A DNA stretch of 64,000 bases, taken from positions 248,001 through 312,000 of the forward strand of contig CAWCVZ010000005.1 in assembly GCA_963798865.1 (NCBI GenBank). Reading direction: 5' to 3'. The stretch's first letter is position 1; each line of letters opens with the position of its first letter. Positions 29,091 through 39,559 of this stretch are shown in pieces. The position numbers and the translations under genes are program-made. The notes under the pieces are model-generated. The model was not told the origin of the DNA. It saw only the letters and a list, made by a program, of their open reading frames with translations, and did not search any database. This DNA comes from RBG-16-34-14 sp963798865 (GTDB lineage: Bacteria > Bacteroidota > Ignavibacteria > Ignavibacteriales > Ignavibacteriaceae).

Positions 29091-30164
29091 ATGCCGAAGT
29101 TCCTCGACCAAATATTCTTTGGAAATTCAGTTTATGACTATGCTGTTGCTCTCGGTATTTTTATTATCGGTGCAATTGTACTAATTATTTTTAAAAAAAT
29201 TATTTTATCAAGATTAAAAAAATGGGCGGCGAAAACTAAAACTTCACTGGATGATTTTCTTATAAGGGGAATGGAAAAATCCGTTTTGCCGGTTTTGTTT
29301 CTTGTAATATTTTATTTCGCCATAAAAACATTAACCATCCCTGAAAAAGCCGACAAAGTTATTAATATAGCAACCGTAATTCTGGCAACATTTTTTGTTA
29401 TCCGGGTTATTACTTCTACATTAAGATATTCACTTGCAGCTTATGTTAAAAGAAAAGTTCCGCAGGAAGAAGACGCTGAAAGACGGCTGAAACAAATTAA
29501 GGGAATTACTTTAGTTATAAGTTTTACAATTTACGTTGTAGGGTTTATTTTTCTTTTAGATAACCTTGGGTTTCAAATATCTGCAGTCATTGCCGGGCTT
29601 GGAATTGGGGGTATTGCAATTGCACTCGCTGCACAGGCAATCCTGGGAGATTTATTCAGCTACTTTGTTATTTTCTTTGATCGCCCATTTGAGATAGGTG
29701 ATTTTATTAATCTTGGTGGAGAATTTCTTGGCAATATTGAATATATAGGATTAAAAACTACGCGGCTAAGAAGTTTAAGCGGAGAGCAAATAGTTATCTC
29801 TAATACTGATCTTACCAATTCGCGAATCAGAAACTTTAAACGAATGGAAAGAAGAAGAATTTTATTCAGGCTTGGTGTTGTTTATCAAACAACTTTACAA
29901 CAACTGTCGGATATTCCTAAAATTGTTAGAACCATAATTGAAGAAAGAAAAGACACTGCCTTCGATAGGGGGCACTTTCAGGGTTATGGTAATTTTAGTT
30001 TAGATTTTGAATTTGTTTATTATGTATTAAGCTCTGATTATAACAAATATATGGACACGCAGCAGGCAATTAATCTTAGAATTTATGAGGAGTTTGAAAA
30101 ACTGGGAATTGAATTTGCATACCCCACACAAACTTTATTTGTTAATAAAGAAGAAAAAGAATAA
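29091..30164 (+). CDS. Mechanosensitive ion channel, MscS family
   Basis: The 357-residue protein has three to four membrane spans and then the MscS core: a Gly/Ala-rich pore helix (ISAVIAGLGIGGIAIALAAQ), the beta domain (FDRPFEIGDFINLGG, IEYIGLKTTRLRSLSGEQIVISN) and an alpha/beta C-terminal domain. It opens under membrane tension to release osmolytes. An inverted repeat (30182-30219) follows the stop. The gene is intact. Confidence 0.92.
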   Translation: MPKFLDQIFFGNSVYDYAVALGIFIIGAIVLIIFKKIILSRLKKWAAKTKTSLDDFLIRGMEKSVLPVLFLVIFYFAIKTLTIPEKADKVINIATVILATFFVIRVITSTLRYSLAAYVKRKVPQEEDAERRLKQIKGITLVISFTIYVVGFIFLLDNLGFQISAVIAGLGIGGIAIALAAQAILGDLFSYFVIFFDRPFEIGDFINLGGEFLGNIEYIGLKTTRLRSLSGEQIVISNTDLTNSRIRNFKRMERRRILFRLGVVYQTTLQQLSDIPKIVRTIIEERKDTAFDRGHFQGYGNFSLDFEFVYYVLSSDYNKYMDTQQAINLRIYEEFEKLGIEFAYPTQTLFVNKEEKE

Positions 30165-30181
30165 TATTTTTTGTGCCTCAC

Positions 30182-30219
30182 AACAAACAAAGCTGCAATT
30201 AAAAAATCCTTTGTTTGTT
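30182..30219 (+). terminator. Possible terminator hairpin after the MscS gene
   Basis: AACAAACAAAG and CTTTGTTTGTT are perfect 11-base arms around a 16-base loop. There is no strong T tract after it, so its terminator function is uncertain. Confidence 0.5.
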
Positions 30220-30280
30220 ATTAGTAAGCAGGTGTATTAATTTATTTTTTATTTCTTACTAATTAATATGAGCTCTAATC

Positions 30281-32454
30281 ATGTCTTCATTTTTAAAATC
30301 TTCTTTCCTTTCATTATTCTTAATCTTTTCTTTATCTGTTTTGGTTTTCGCGCAAAGTTTTAATACTGAACAATTCCCATATATTTCTCCGGTTCCTGGT
30401 TCGAAATTAAATACAAACGAAACAACTATTATTATAAGATACATTGAAGCATTTGATAATTACAATCTCCCAAACTGTATTGAAGTTAAAGGAGAAAAAA
30501 GCGGTCCTCATAGTGGGAATATTATTTTGGCAGAAAACGGTAAAACATTAATTTTCAAACCGGATATTCCTTTTTCTTTTGGCGAAACTGTATCGGTAAC
30601 ATTAGCTAAAAAATTAAGAACCATTTCAAACCAGGTTGTTCCGACTATGGAGTTTTCTTTTGAAACTTCAAAAGTAAATTTGAATAAACCTATTAAAACA
30701 AGTAAAGAAATTATTTCACAGATTTTAAACCCAGGTTTCCGTTTTGAAGATAATTCCTTCCTTACAAACCCACAGCAAAACACTGAAAAAATAAAATACA
30801 CAATCCAAAAAGATTCATTACCGGAAAACTTTCCTGGTATAACAGTTAATACATTAAATAATGCTTCTCCGGGTTATGTTTTTATGGCTCCTTTTTATAC
30901 ATCGGGTTCTTCTTCACCAAACTATTTAATAATTGCTGATAATTATGGCATTCCGGTTTTTTATAGAAAAATGGTTAACGAATGGACGCTCGATTTTATG
31001 AAGCAGCCGTCGGGAATTCTTTCGTTTTATAATGAAGGGAAATTTTATTTAATGGATAGCGATTACCAGATTGTTGACAGCGTTTATACGGAGAGCGGTT
31101 ATCAAACTGATGTACATGATTGTCTGCTCCTCGAAAACAAGCACTCATTGCTGTTAAGTTATGATAAACAAAATGTTAACATGGATACAGTTGTTTCCGG
31201 GGGAGCTAAAGATGCTGTGGTTACGGGTTTGGTTATACAGGAAATTGATGAAAATAAAAATGTAGTATTCCAATGGAGAAGCTGGGACCATTACAAAATA
31301 ACTGATGCAACTTATGATATTATTCTAACTGCGAAGACTATCGATTACGTACATGGAAATGCAATTGAAGTCGATTCGGATGGGAACTTGATTTTATCGT
31401 GCAGGCATATGGATGAAATAACCAAAATAAACAGGCAAACCGGTGATATAATCTGGAGATGGGGAGGAGTATTCTGTAAAAATAATGAATTCACTTTTAT
31501 TAATGATTCGATCGGATTTTCCCATCAACACGATATAAGAAAACTACCCGGTGGAAATTTTTCTGTTTTTGATAACGGTAATCTTCATACTCCGCAGTTT
31601 TCAAGAGCCGCTGAATACCAGGTTGATGAGATAAATAAAACCGCTACTCTTGTTTGGGAATACCCCAATACTCCCCATAACTTTTCAATGGCTATGGGTT
31701 CCAACCGGTTGATCAATAATAATGTTTTAATTGGCTGGGGGTGGGCTTTTTCACCGGCAGTTACTGAAATCGATAAGGACCAAAATGTTAAACTTCAAAT
31801 ATCTATTCCAGACTCAATGGTAAATTACCGGGCTTTTAAATTCCCCTGGAAAACAAATTTGTTTGTTACAAATCCGGATAGTTTATTCTTTGAAAATGTT
31901 GCTGCAGGAGATTCACTTACAAAGTCTTTAGAAATTATCAGCAACTCTAATAAGGAAATTGAAATTAATGGATTGTTAAATAGAGATTCTGTGTTTCAGG
32001 TAAACTCCAATCTTCCAATTATAATTCCGGCATTTGGACATGTGTTTATACAGGTAACTTTTAAACCGACAGATTCAAAAAATTATTCTGATGATCTGTA
32101 TTTACAATGGAATCTTGATCATCAGCGAATTGCCCAGGTAGTTATTTAAGTGGTTCGATAGCCACATCTGTTTCAAATAATCCAGAAAACTTAGATTATA
32201 CTTTAAAACAAAATTATCCAAATCCATTCAACCCAAACACTGAAATATCTTTTACAATTCCCAAAACAGAAAAAGTTTCACTAAAAGTATATGATATACT
32301 TGGACGCCGTGTAAAGATTTTAATTAATAGAAGAATGGCAACCGGCAGCTATGAAGTTAATTTTGATGCAAAGAATTTGCCGAGCGGAGTTTATATCTAC
32401 ACTTTAAGAACAAATGATTACACCGACTCTAAAAAAATGATTTTATTGAGATGA
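30281..32454 (+). pseudogene. Arylsulfotransferase-like T9SS protein, frameshift separates the sorting domain
   Basis: The first 622 residues (30281-32149) have a signal peptide (VFAQ), a Big_5-like domain (about 25-120) and an arylsulfotransferase-type propeller (YVHGNAIEVDSDGNLILSCRH, GFSHQHDIRKLPGGNFSVFDNG, with several His). They end in a beta-rich module. The literal frame stops before the sorting domain. A one-base shift near 32143 leads into SGSIATSVSNNPENL and a complete T9SS domain (QNYPNPFNPNTE to KKMILLR), ending at 32454. Secretion to the cell surface would be lost as read. The catalytic His of ASST is plausible but not confirmed. It converges on the PfkB gene with a 12-base overlap. 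Confidence 0.75.
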
Positions 32455-33336
32455 TTGTTTATTAATTATTTCCCTGGTTTCTTTATAAAAGGAATCCTCT
32501 TCGGGAAGAGCGCCTCTTATCGAAATAATTTTACCCGCAAAATCATTTGCAGTTTTATTAAGCTTTTTTAAATCCCATTCTTTTAAAAAGCCAAGGCAAA
32601 GAACCGCAGCGAAGGCATCGCCGGCTCCGACTGTATCAACGGTTTCTTTAATTAAGGATTTGTGGTAATCAATTTCATTATCTTTTAAAAGATATGAACC
32701 ATTCTCACCGCAGGTAACACAAAGAATCTCTAAATTATAAAAACTTTTTAATTGAATAGCCGAAGCAATCAAATCATATTTTTCATGAAAGAAAATATTA
32801 TTGAGAAGAATTAATTCTTCTTCATTTATTTTTAAAACATCTGCTGCTTTAATTGAAAGTTCCAAAATCTCTTTGGTAAAATATTTCTGCCGGATATTAA
32901 GGTCGCAAAAGTATTTTGTATTTCTGTTAAATAATGATTGAATTGTTTTTCCGGAAACCGGATTTCTTTGTGCTAAAGTCCCATAGTAAATACAACCGGA
33001 TTTTCCAATCAGATCTTCAATTTCACTATTTGTTTCTAAATAATCATAAGCACATTTATCTTCAATTATCCAGTGAGGTATTTTCATTTCATCAAGGTTA
33101 GCAATGGCCCTGCCTGTTGGAAAACTTTTATCTATTTGCAAATAATCTCTGGAAATATTTTTTTGCTTAAAAAAATCCAAAATTTCTTTTCCCTCTGTAT
33201 CATTGCCGATTCTGCTTATAAAATTACCTCCGTCAATTAGTCTTGTAACATGATAAATAAAATTAAACGGTGCCCCGCCAAGTTTTTTTTCAGATTCATA
33301 AATATCAAATAAAATTTCGCCTATTGAAGTAATCAT
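32443..33336 (-). CDS. PfkB-family sugar kinase, fructokinase-like
   Basis: The 297-residue protein has the PfkB N-terminal GG motif (GGAPFNFIYHVTRL), the sugar-binding SRIGNDTEGKE region, and the C-terminal signature DTVGAGDAFAAVL with the catalytic Asp. The substrate is most likely fructose or a similar hexose, but family members vary. It is monocistronic. The gene overlaps the tail of the arylsulfotransferase-like gene on the opposite strand by 12 bases. Confidence 0.88.
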   Translation of the reverse strand: MITSIGEILFDIYESEKKLGGAPFNFIYHVTRLIDGGNFISRIGNDTEGKEILDFFKQKNISRDYLQIDKSFPTGRAIANLDEMKIPHWIIEDKCAYDYLETNSEIEDLIGKSGCIYYGTLAQRNPVSGKTIQSLFNRNTKYFCDLNIRQKYFTKEILELSIKAADVLKINEEELILLNNIFFHEKYDLIASAIQLKSFYNLEILCVTCGENGSYLLKDNEIDYHKSLIKETVDTVGAGDAFAAVLCLGFLKEWDLKKLNKTANDFAGKIISIRGALPEEDSFYKETREIINKQSSQ

Positions 33337-33396
33337 CTGCTTCTAATTAATGGATTTAAAAGAATGTCCGGCTGGGTTTAAAGATTTGGTTTTTTA

Positions 33397-33462
33397 TCAT
33401 TCCCGCAAAAAAGAAATCGAATTTATTATTTTCAAAACAGGATTCCAATATAGCGGGAATGA
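33397..33462. repeat. 66-bp palindromic intergenic repeat (MITE-like)
   Basis: TCATTCCCGC and GCGGGAATGA are perfect 10-base arms 46 bases apart, with an A/T-rich interior. It lies in a 157-base gap between divergent or convergent small genes. The TCATTCC arm echoes the repeat at 6267. Confidence 0.65.
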
Positions 33463-33493
33463 CAAAAAGTTACATTAATTTTTCATTCTCTCT

Positions 33494-34018
33494 TTATTGC
33501 TGCTTGTCAGTATCATCATCCTCATCGTTAGACATTCCCATATCTTCCCAGGGATTATTGTCTGTATTCCATGTTTCAGCTTTAATTTTCCAGGAGCCAT
33601 CGGATTGTTTTTGCCAAACTGTTAAATATTTTCCGTTATCTTTCCAGGCATCCATTCCGGGCATGCTCATATCAATTGTATAGGTTCCTATTTCGTATGC
33701 CAAATCTCCTGATGACCAAACATTCATAACTTTCAATGTCATATCATTCATTTTGAAACCTGCTTCTTTGCTTTTCATATGACTTTTCATCATTTCATCT
33801 TTCCCCTTTAACATTGGTTCATAGCTGGGCATTGAAATAGCATCATCTGTGTACATAGACATCATTGCTTCGGTATTATCCGACAACATGTTTTTAATCA
33901 TTTCATTGTCCATCTTCTGGAATTTTTCTTTAAGCGCTGAATCCTGTGCAAAAGTATTTGAGCTTATTATAGTTAAACAAAAAACAATGGATAAAATCTT
34001 TAAATGCACGAACCTCAT
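33494..34018 (-). CDS. Exported SnoaL/DUF4440-like protein
   Basis: The 174-residue protein has a signal peptide (ending FAQ), preceded by an AGGAGG site 7 bases from the ATG. The mature part has an NTF2-like fold pattern (LSDNTEAMMSMYTDDAISMP, GKDEMMKSHM, DNGKYLTVWQKQSDGSWKI). It ends in an acidic tail (SNDEDDDTDKQQ). Such proteins bind small hydrophobic ligands or act as low-activity enzymes in the periplasm. The function is unknown. Confidence 0.8.
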   Translation of the reverse strand: MRFVHLKILSIVFCLTIISSNTFAQDSALKEKFQKMDNEMIKNMLSDNTEAMMSMYTDDAISMPSYEPMLKGKDEMMKSHMKSKEAGFKMNDMTLKVMNVWSSGDLAYEIGTYTIDMSMPGMDAWKDNGKYLTVWQKQSDGSWKIKAETWNTDNNPWEDMGMSNDEDDDTDKQQ

Positions 34019-34188
34019 GGCAAGCCTCCTTTTAGAAATTATTTTGATTGGTTAAATATTATTTGACAGTCCTGCATAAAAATATAAGTTTTAATGAATA
34101 TTGCAAAACTAAAATATCACAACCGTGCCGCTGTAAATTTCACCAAATAAATAATTAAATTACTGTATAATTTTCCGGGAGATAAAAC

Positions 34189-34665
34189 TTGACAAAAAAA
34201 ATTGTTCGCATGAAAAAAAGAAAAAGAATAGCCCTTATTGCACATGATAATAGAAAAATAGATTTACTTGAGTGGGCTAAATACAACCGGGAACTTCTTT
34301 CTGAACATGAGCTTTTTGGCACAGGAACAACCGGACAGCTTATAAGTAATGAGTTAAAGGTTGATGTTCATAAATTTAAAAGCGGACCTTTGGGAGGAGA
34401 TCAGCAGGTTGGCGCAAAAATATCTGAAGGAGGAATTGATTTTCTAATCTTTTTTTGGGACCCTCTTGAACCACTTCCGCATGATCCGGATATAAAAGCG
34501 CTGCTGCGAATTGCCGTTGTCTATAATATTCCTGTTGCATGCAATAGAGCTTCCGCAGATTTTATTATTTCCTCTCCCCTGATGTCAACAGATTATCCGC
34601 GTGAGCTGATTGATTATAAAGAAAGAATTGTACGGCCTGAAGGAACTGACTTAATCTTATCATAA
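34189..34665 (+). CDS. mgsA: Methylglyoxal synthase
   Basis: The 158-residue protein has the mgsA hallmarks: IALIAHDNRK, GTGTTG, GPLGGDQQ (the catalytic Asp71), FFWDPLEPLPHDPD, and VACNRASADF near the end. It converts dihydroxyacetone phosphate to methylglyoxal plus phosphate. A GGGAG site lies 7 bases before the TTG at 34189; the ATG at 34210 has no such site, so the TTG start is preferred. It is followed by a strong bidirectional terminator. Confidence 0.93.
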   Translation: MTKKIVRMKKRKRIALIAHDNRKIDLLEWAKYNRELLSEHELFGTGTTGQLISNELKVDVHKFKSGPLGGDQQVGAKISEGGIDFLIFFWDPLEPLPHDPDIKALLRIAVVYNIPVACNRASADFIISSPLMSTDYPRELIDYKERIVRPEGTDLILS

Positions 34666-34673
34666 TACTAATC

Positions 34674-34704
34674 CCCGGGGTTAACTCATTTTAATAACCC
34701 CGGG
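34674..34704. terminator. Bidirectional terminator
   Basis: CCCGGGGTTA and TAACCCCGGG form a perfect 10-bp stem with an 11-base loop. It sits between convergent mgsA and the T9SS gene on the minus strand. Confidence 0.88.
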
Positions 34705-34718
34705 CGATTTTAAAAAAG

Positions 34719-35540
34719 TTATTTCAACAAAATCATCTTTTTGTTGGAAATTAAATTATTATTTGTGTATAAAGAATAAATATAATACCCGCTGGGTAAC
34801 GATTCAGCATGAAATTTAACTTCATAAATTCCGGGAGATTGAAATTCATTAATAAGGCTTTTTATTTCTTCTCCCAATACATTAAATATTTTTAGCCTTA
34901 CAAAAGAATCAGAAGCAATAGTATATTTTATTGTTGTTGAAGGATTAAACGGGTTGGGATAGTTCTGGAATAATTCAAAATCTGTTACAGCCCCGGGGTT
35001 TATTGTGTTATCACTAGCATTTTTTTCTAAATAATAATTGCTGTGTTTTATTTTGGGGTAATGATTTAATGGATTTGTAATATCGGCAAAACCTGGGCCT
35101 GTTAAAATTGTAACCGCATTGCCATAAAAATTCCAGAAAACTTGTAAACCCTCTAAAGATTTATTGCCAAACAGAACAAATCTTCCAACTCTTTTTTCAT
35201 TCTCATCAATCGTATCGCTGTCCGGTAATGAGGCAAAAGTTAAAACATATTTATTTACGTTTGGAAATATTCCTATACTAACTACAGGAATATTATTTAA
35301 CTCAGAGGTTCCATTTATATAAGAAAAGTTTATTGTGCTGTCGTTAGTTTCATAATTTAAAGAAACCTGGTATGATGTTAAGTCAAGACTTCCGGAATTG
35401 CTTTCAATAAAAATGTCAAACTCATATTTATTTTTTTCGATAAGGGTTTCATTTTTAATTGTCATTTTATAAGATTGTGCAAAAGCAATGAAAGTAAAAA
35501 TAAAAAAGTATATAGCTGTTGGTATTAGCTTGTTAAGCAT
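34719..35540 (-). CDS. T9SS-secreted cohesin-like protein
   Basis: The 273-residue protein has a signal peptide (ending FAQS), then a cohesin-like beta domain (YEFDIFIESNSGSLDLTSYQVSLNY and later strands), and a T9SS type A sorting domain (QNYPNPFNPSTT to NKKMILLK). The cohesin assignment rests on pattern only. The 487-base gap upstream is non-coding. Confidence 0.75.
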   Translation of the reverse strand: MLNKLIPTAIYFFIFTFIAFAQSYKMTIKNETLIEKNKYEFDIFIESNSGSLDLTSYQVSLNYETNDSTINFSYINGTSELNNIPVVSIGIFPNVNKYVLTFASLPDSDTIDENEKRVGRFVLFGNKSLEGLQVFWNFYGNAVTILTGPGFADITNPLNHYPKIKHSNYYLEKNASDNTINPGAVTDFELFQNYPNPFNPSTTIKYTIASDSFVRLKIFNVLGEEIKSLINEFQSPGIYEVKFHAESLPSGYYIYSLYTNNNLISNKKMILLK

Positions 35541-36027
35541 TTTTTGTGACTCCTAATTGATTTTAAAAACCCAGGGAATGTTAGAAGGGAATTAACGCCT
35601 AAACATTTCCTTATCTATTATCGTTATCTCTACATAAATCATTTGATGCGTAAAGACGGGCAGTAAAATATAACCGAAATTAAATTGGTGACTCCTCCTT
35701 TTAAATAATATAATAACATCATCAACAATAAATTAACCCCATCCCCCCTTGATCAATAATTTTTTTTCTTGTTACAAATGTAAATTCATAATCATTTTTT
35801 ACCAAGGCAATTTTTATGCTTTCTTTGTAGAAGAATTACTACGAGAATTGTTTTTTTCTTTTAATATGAACTGTAATTACAGTGCGGGAATTCCAGTCAA
35901 TTTTTTTTGACTACGGCAAAATCGTTTATGGCTTCATAAGCTGTTAAAATTTTTTATTAATTCATTTAAACAAAAAAATAGCCGCACAGAGCGACTCAAG
36001 TAAAATTACCTGCTTTAAATATTGATA
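35541..36027. other. Non-coding gap with hairpins
   Basis: No open frame longer than a few dozen codons looks real here. It holds a 14-bp palindrome at 35870 and a short AGTCAA-TTTTTT-TTGACT hairpin at 35895-35912. The rest is AT-rich and probably carries the promoter of the T9SS gene at 35540. Confidence 0.6.
35870..35883. promoter_or_regulatory. Perfect 14-bp palindrome ACTGTAATTACAGT
   Basis: Spacing and symmetry suit a dimeric regulator, but no gene start lies close: the nearest is 330 bases away (35540, minus) and the opposite neighbour ends at 36028. Function is unknown. Confidence 0.3.
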
Positions 36028-36828
36028 TTACCGTAGTAAAATCATCTTTCTTGTTTTTATAAAATTTTCTGAGATTATTGAATAGAGATAAATTCCCGAA
36101 GGCAGGTTGTTTCCATTAAATTTAATATCATATTCTCCCGGAAGCTTTTCTTCGTTTACGAGTGTTTCGATTTCATTTCCAAGGATATCATAAACTTTTA
36201 AAGAAATCTGCTGTTTGTTTTCAATTGAAAATTTTATGCTGGTTGAGGGATTAAATGGATTGGGAAAATTCTGTTCGAGAGAAAAACTATTTGATCCGGT
36301 ATAATCTCTTAAGTCAGCAACCGAATTAACAACTACAATTTTATTTTCTGCAAAATTCCATGCGTCGCCATTTTCGGTTCCGCTATTATTTACACTGTTG
36401 CCATTGGCATAAAGAGTAACTGTTGTGGGGTCATTTGGTGCTTTATATGAAAATTCAAAAATGACTTCGTTATCCTGCGGCAGTTTGGGAAGTATATGTG
36501 TAAGTTCACTCGATATTTTTTGCAATCCATCCCCCGGTAATAAAATACCGGATGAAGCTGATATGTTTGTACCACCTCTAACCAAAGGACCTCCTGTAAT
36601 TTTGACAACATAATTCCCGGTTTGGCCTGTTGCTAATTGAGTCGGACCTTCAATGACAACTGAAACCTGTTGAGAGGGAGTTTCTGAATGACAAAGGCAA
36701 CCCGGTTCCGAGCTTTTTAAAGTTCTTCCTGTTATCCCATCTTCATATGCGCAAAATAAAAATGAACCTATTGCAATTACTAAAGAAAACGAAACCAATG
36801 TTTTTTTTCTTGTAGAATTTATTTTCAT
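36028..36828 (-). CDS. T9SS-secreted Reeler-like (choice-of-anchor V type) protein with a CxCH motif
   Basis: The 266-residue protein has a signal/anchor segment, then GCLCHSET near residues 43-50. Related proteins have a CxxCH haem site at this place; here there is only one residue between the Cys. A Reeler-like beta domain follows (VSVVIEGPTQLATGQTGNY, KISSELTHILP, GDAWNFAENKI). It ends in a T9SS type A sorting domain (QNFPNPFNPSTS to RKMILLR). Haem binding is possible but unproven. The frame is intact. Confidence 0.75.
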   Translation of the reverse strand: MKINSTRKKTLVSFSLVIAIGSFLFCAYEDGITGRTLKSSEPGCLCHSETPSQQVSVVIEGPTQLATGQTGNYVVKITGGPLVRGGTNISASSGILLPGDGLQKISSELTHILPKLPQDNEVIFEFSYKAPNDPTTVTLYANGNSVNNSGTENGDAWNFAENKIVVVNSVADLRDYTGSNSFSLEQNFPNPFNPSTSIKFSIENKQQISLKVYDILGNEIETLVNEEKLPGEYDIKFNGNNLPSGIYLYSIISENFIKTRKMILLR

Positions 36829-37370
36829 AACACAACCTTAAATTAGATTTATTATTTTTATCTAAATGGAACAGATAAAAGGAGATTTATTATCGGCACA
36901 AAATTCCTGCCCGAAAAAGAAATGTTAAATAATCTGGTTGCGTTGAATAATTCCTATATATGAAATGGTCTTTTCAATTTAAGACATATAATTTTTACGT
37001 TTAAGTAAATTTTTCTGGAAAATATTTACTATCATCTTGCATTCAAAATGTTAAAATGAGATTTACATTTAATTAAATGTGTACTTAAAAATTATTATTA
37101 ATAAAACCCGGGTAAAAAAATGAAACGGGTTACAGCAATTGGCGGAAATTATTAAAACAAAAATATGATAAAATGCTGAATGCAAAAACCAAATAAAATA
37201 TCTTTTAAAATTGAATTTTATAAAAAAATTATTTTACCGTTAGCAACTATTATTATTAAAAATATTTCTTTCCGCCTACTCTTTTTGCTTTTCTATTTTT
37301 ATTTTTAGAGGGATGTAAAACTCACATCATGAGTTTTTAATAACTAATTTAATTACGAAGGGGAGATGTT
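36829..37370. other. Non-coding gap between divergent T9SS genes
   Basis: I see no gene in these 542 AT-rich bases. They contain an AACCCG/CGGGTT inverted repeat (37105-37131) and an AAACTC-7-GAGTTT hairpin followed by T (about 37317-37339) just before the start of the next gene. They should hold divergent promoters. Confidence 0.55.
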
Positions 37371-39462
37371 ATGAAAAAAGTTCTACTTCTATCTTTTACC
37401 ACAATTCTAATTTCTTCGGTTACAGTTTTTAGTCAGACTCATCTTAATATTAATTTTTCGGGAACTTTCCCGCCAAGTGGCTGGACTTTTGATTCCCAAC
37501 CATCAAATTGGGAATCAAGCGCAACAACAAATGCCGGCGGTAACGCTCCTGAGTGTAAATTTGAAATGGGATCCGCAATTTACAGGTACAAGCAGATTTG
37601 TTTCGCCTGTTATTAATCTTACCGGAATTACAAATCTTAAACTTGAATTTAATCATATGCTTGATCATTATAGCGGAGCATATTCGGTTGGTGTAGCAAC
37701 AAGATCCGGTGGAGGAAGCTGGAATATTGTTTGGGAAGTTGTAAATCCAACCGGAAATATAAACGCAACAACCGTTAATATATCTATCAGCAATGCTAAT
37801 GTGGGTGCATCGGATTTCCAGATATGCTGGTACTTCAATGGAAATTCTTATAATATTGATTACTGGTATATTGATAATATAAAATTATTTACACCTCTTC
37901 CGCATGATGCTCTTGTAAATAATATTCTAACCGAACCTGAGTATGCCCCCGGAACAAATCTTTCACCTCAGGCAGTTGTTAAAAATTTTGGTCTGAACCC
38001 GGAAACGTTTGATGCTACCTGTACAATCAAATTAAATGGCAATACTCTTTATACACAAACTTGTTCCCAGGTATCTTTAGCTGCGGGTGCGGAACAGACG
38101 GTTACTTTCCCGGGCTACGATCTTTCCGTTCCCAATGATATTTACGAAATTTCTGTAAAGACAAATCTTTCTGGTGACATGGATCCATCTAATGACTTAC
38201 TGTCTAAAACATTTGATACTTATACTACCCCAAGAGAAATGGTAATTCTGGAAATAGGAACCGGGACCTGGTGTCAGTATTGCCCCGGTGCTTCAATGGG
38301 CGCTCATGATCTTATTGCAAACGGGAAAACAGTTGGTGTAGTTAAATACCACAATGGAGATTCTTTCACAAATACTTGTTCCAATGCACGCAACACTTAT
38401 TATGGTATTTCGGGTTTCCCAACAGCTGTATTTGATGGAGTAGAATATTTTGTTGGAGGTAGTAATACTCAAAGTATGTACTCAAATTATCTGCCTATGT
38501 ATAACGGCAGAAAAGAAAAGAACTCTGCATTTTCAGTAGATATACATGGAGAAAATACCGGTTTAGATTATACTCTTCAGATAAGAGTTGTGAAGCTTGC
38601 AGTTACTCCACCGAATACAGACAACCTTATTCTTCATCTTGCTCTAACAGAATCAAATATTCCATATTCCTGGCAGGGACAAACAGAAGTTAATTTTGCA
38701 GAAAGATTAATGGCTCCCAATGAGAACGGAACAGTTCTGAATTTCAACAGCGGGAATGAACAAATTATCAACCTTAGTTTTTCACTAAACTCTACCTGGG
38801 TTATTGAGAACTGTGAAATAGTTTCATTCATTCAGAATCCCAATGATAAAGAAATTCTACAGGGAACTAAAGTAACTTTAACCAACCTAACCCCTTTACC
38901 AGTTGAGTTATCCTCTTTTACGGCAACCGTTGAAAAGAATGGAGTAATTTTAAAATGGTCAACTGCAAGCGAAGTAAATAATCATGGTTTTGAAATTGAA
39001 AAATCATCCGATGCAGAAAATTTTCACACTATCGGTTTTGTATCGGGTGCAGGCACAACTACCGATAAACAAAATTATACTTTTATTGATAAATTAAATT
39101 TTACGCCTGAAAATGTTCTTTACTATAGATTGAAACAGGTTGACTTAAACGGAAAATATAATTACAGCAGTGTCATAAGTGTTGATAATAATTTACCTCT
39201 TGAATTTGCTCTATTACAGAACTATCCTAATCCATTTAATCCTTCAACTACGATAACATATTCCGTTGCAAATACAACTCCGGTAAATTTAAAATTATAT
39301 GATATTTCCGGACAGGAAGTAGCGACGCTGGTAAATGAAGTTAAAAATCCCGGCATTTATAAAATTAATTTTGATGCTGCTTCTTTAGCTTCGGGAGTTT
39401 ACCTTGTAAGAATGATTGCGGGCAATTATTCTTCTGTTGTAAAAATGAATATTTTAAAGTAG
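37371..39462 (+). pseudogene. T9SS-secreted protein with an Omp28/thioredoxin-like domain, one frameshift
   Basis: The repaired product has about 697 residues: signal peptide (ending VFSQ), a carbohydrate-binding-like N-terminal domain (about 25-180), an Omp28-like thioredoxin-fold domain with WCQYCPGAS, an Fn3-like region and a T9SS type A domain (QNYPNPFNPSTT to VKMNILK). The literal first frame stops at 37616; a one-base insertion near 37567 breaks it, and the rest is open from upstream of that point to 39462. The CxxC suggests thiol-disulfide activity at the surface. Another Omp28-like protein is encoded at 54139. Confidence 0.8.
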
Positions 39463-39473
39463 AATATTTATTG

Positions 39474-39517
39474 TGTGGCTTAAGATATTTATTTCTTAAG
39501 CCACAAATTTTTATTTT
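39474..39517 (+). terminator. Strong rho-independent terminator
   Basis: TGTGGCTTAAGA and TCTTAAGCCACA form a perfect 12-bp stem with an 8-base loop, followed by AATTTTTATTTTT. Confidence 0.95.
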
Positions 39518-39559
39518 TAAATTATACTCATAGATATTTGTAAATATTTTAGGAATGAA

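Noticed and set aside
29002..29184. 60-residue open frame before the MscS gene
   Set aside because: It overlaps the start of the MscS gene in another frame and has no ribosome site.
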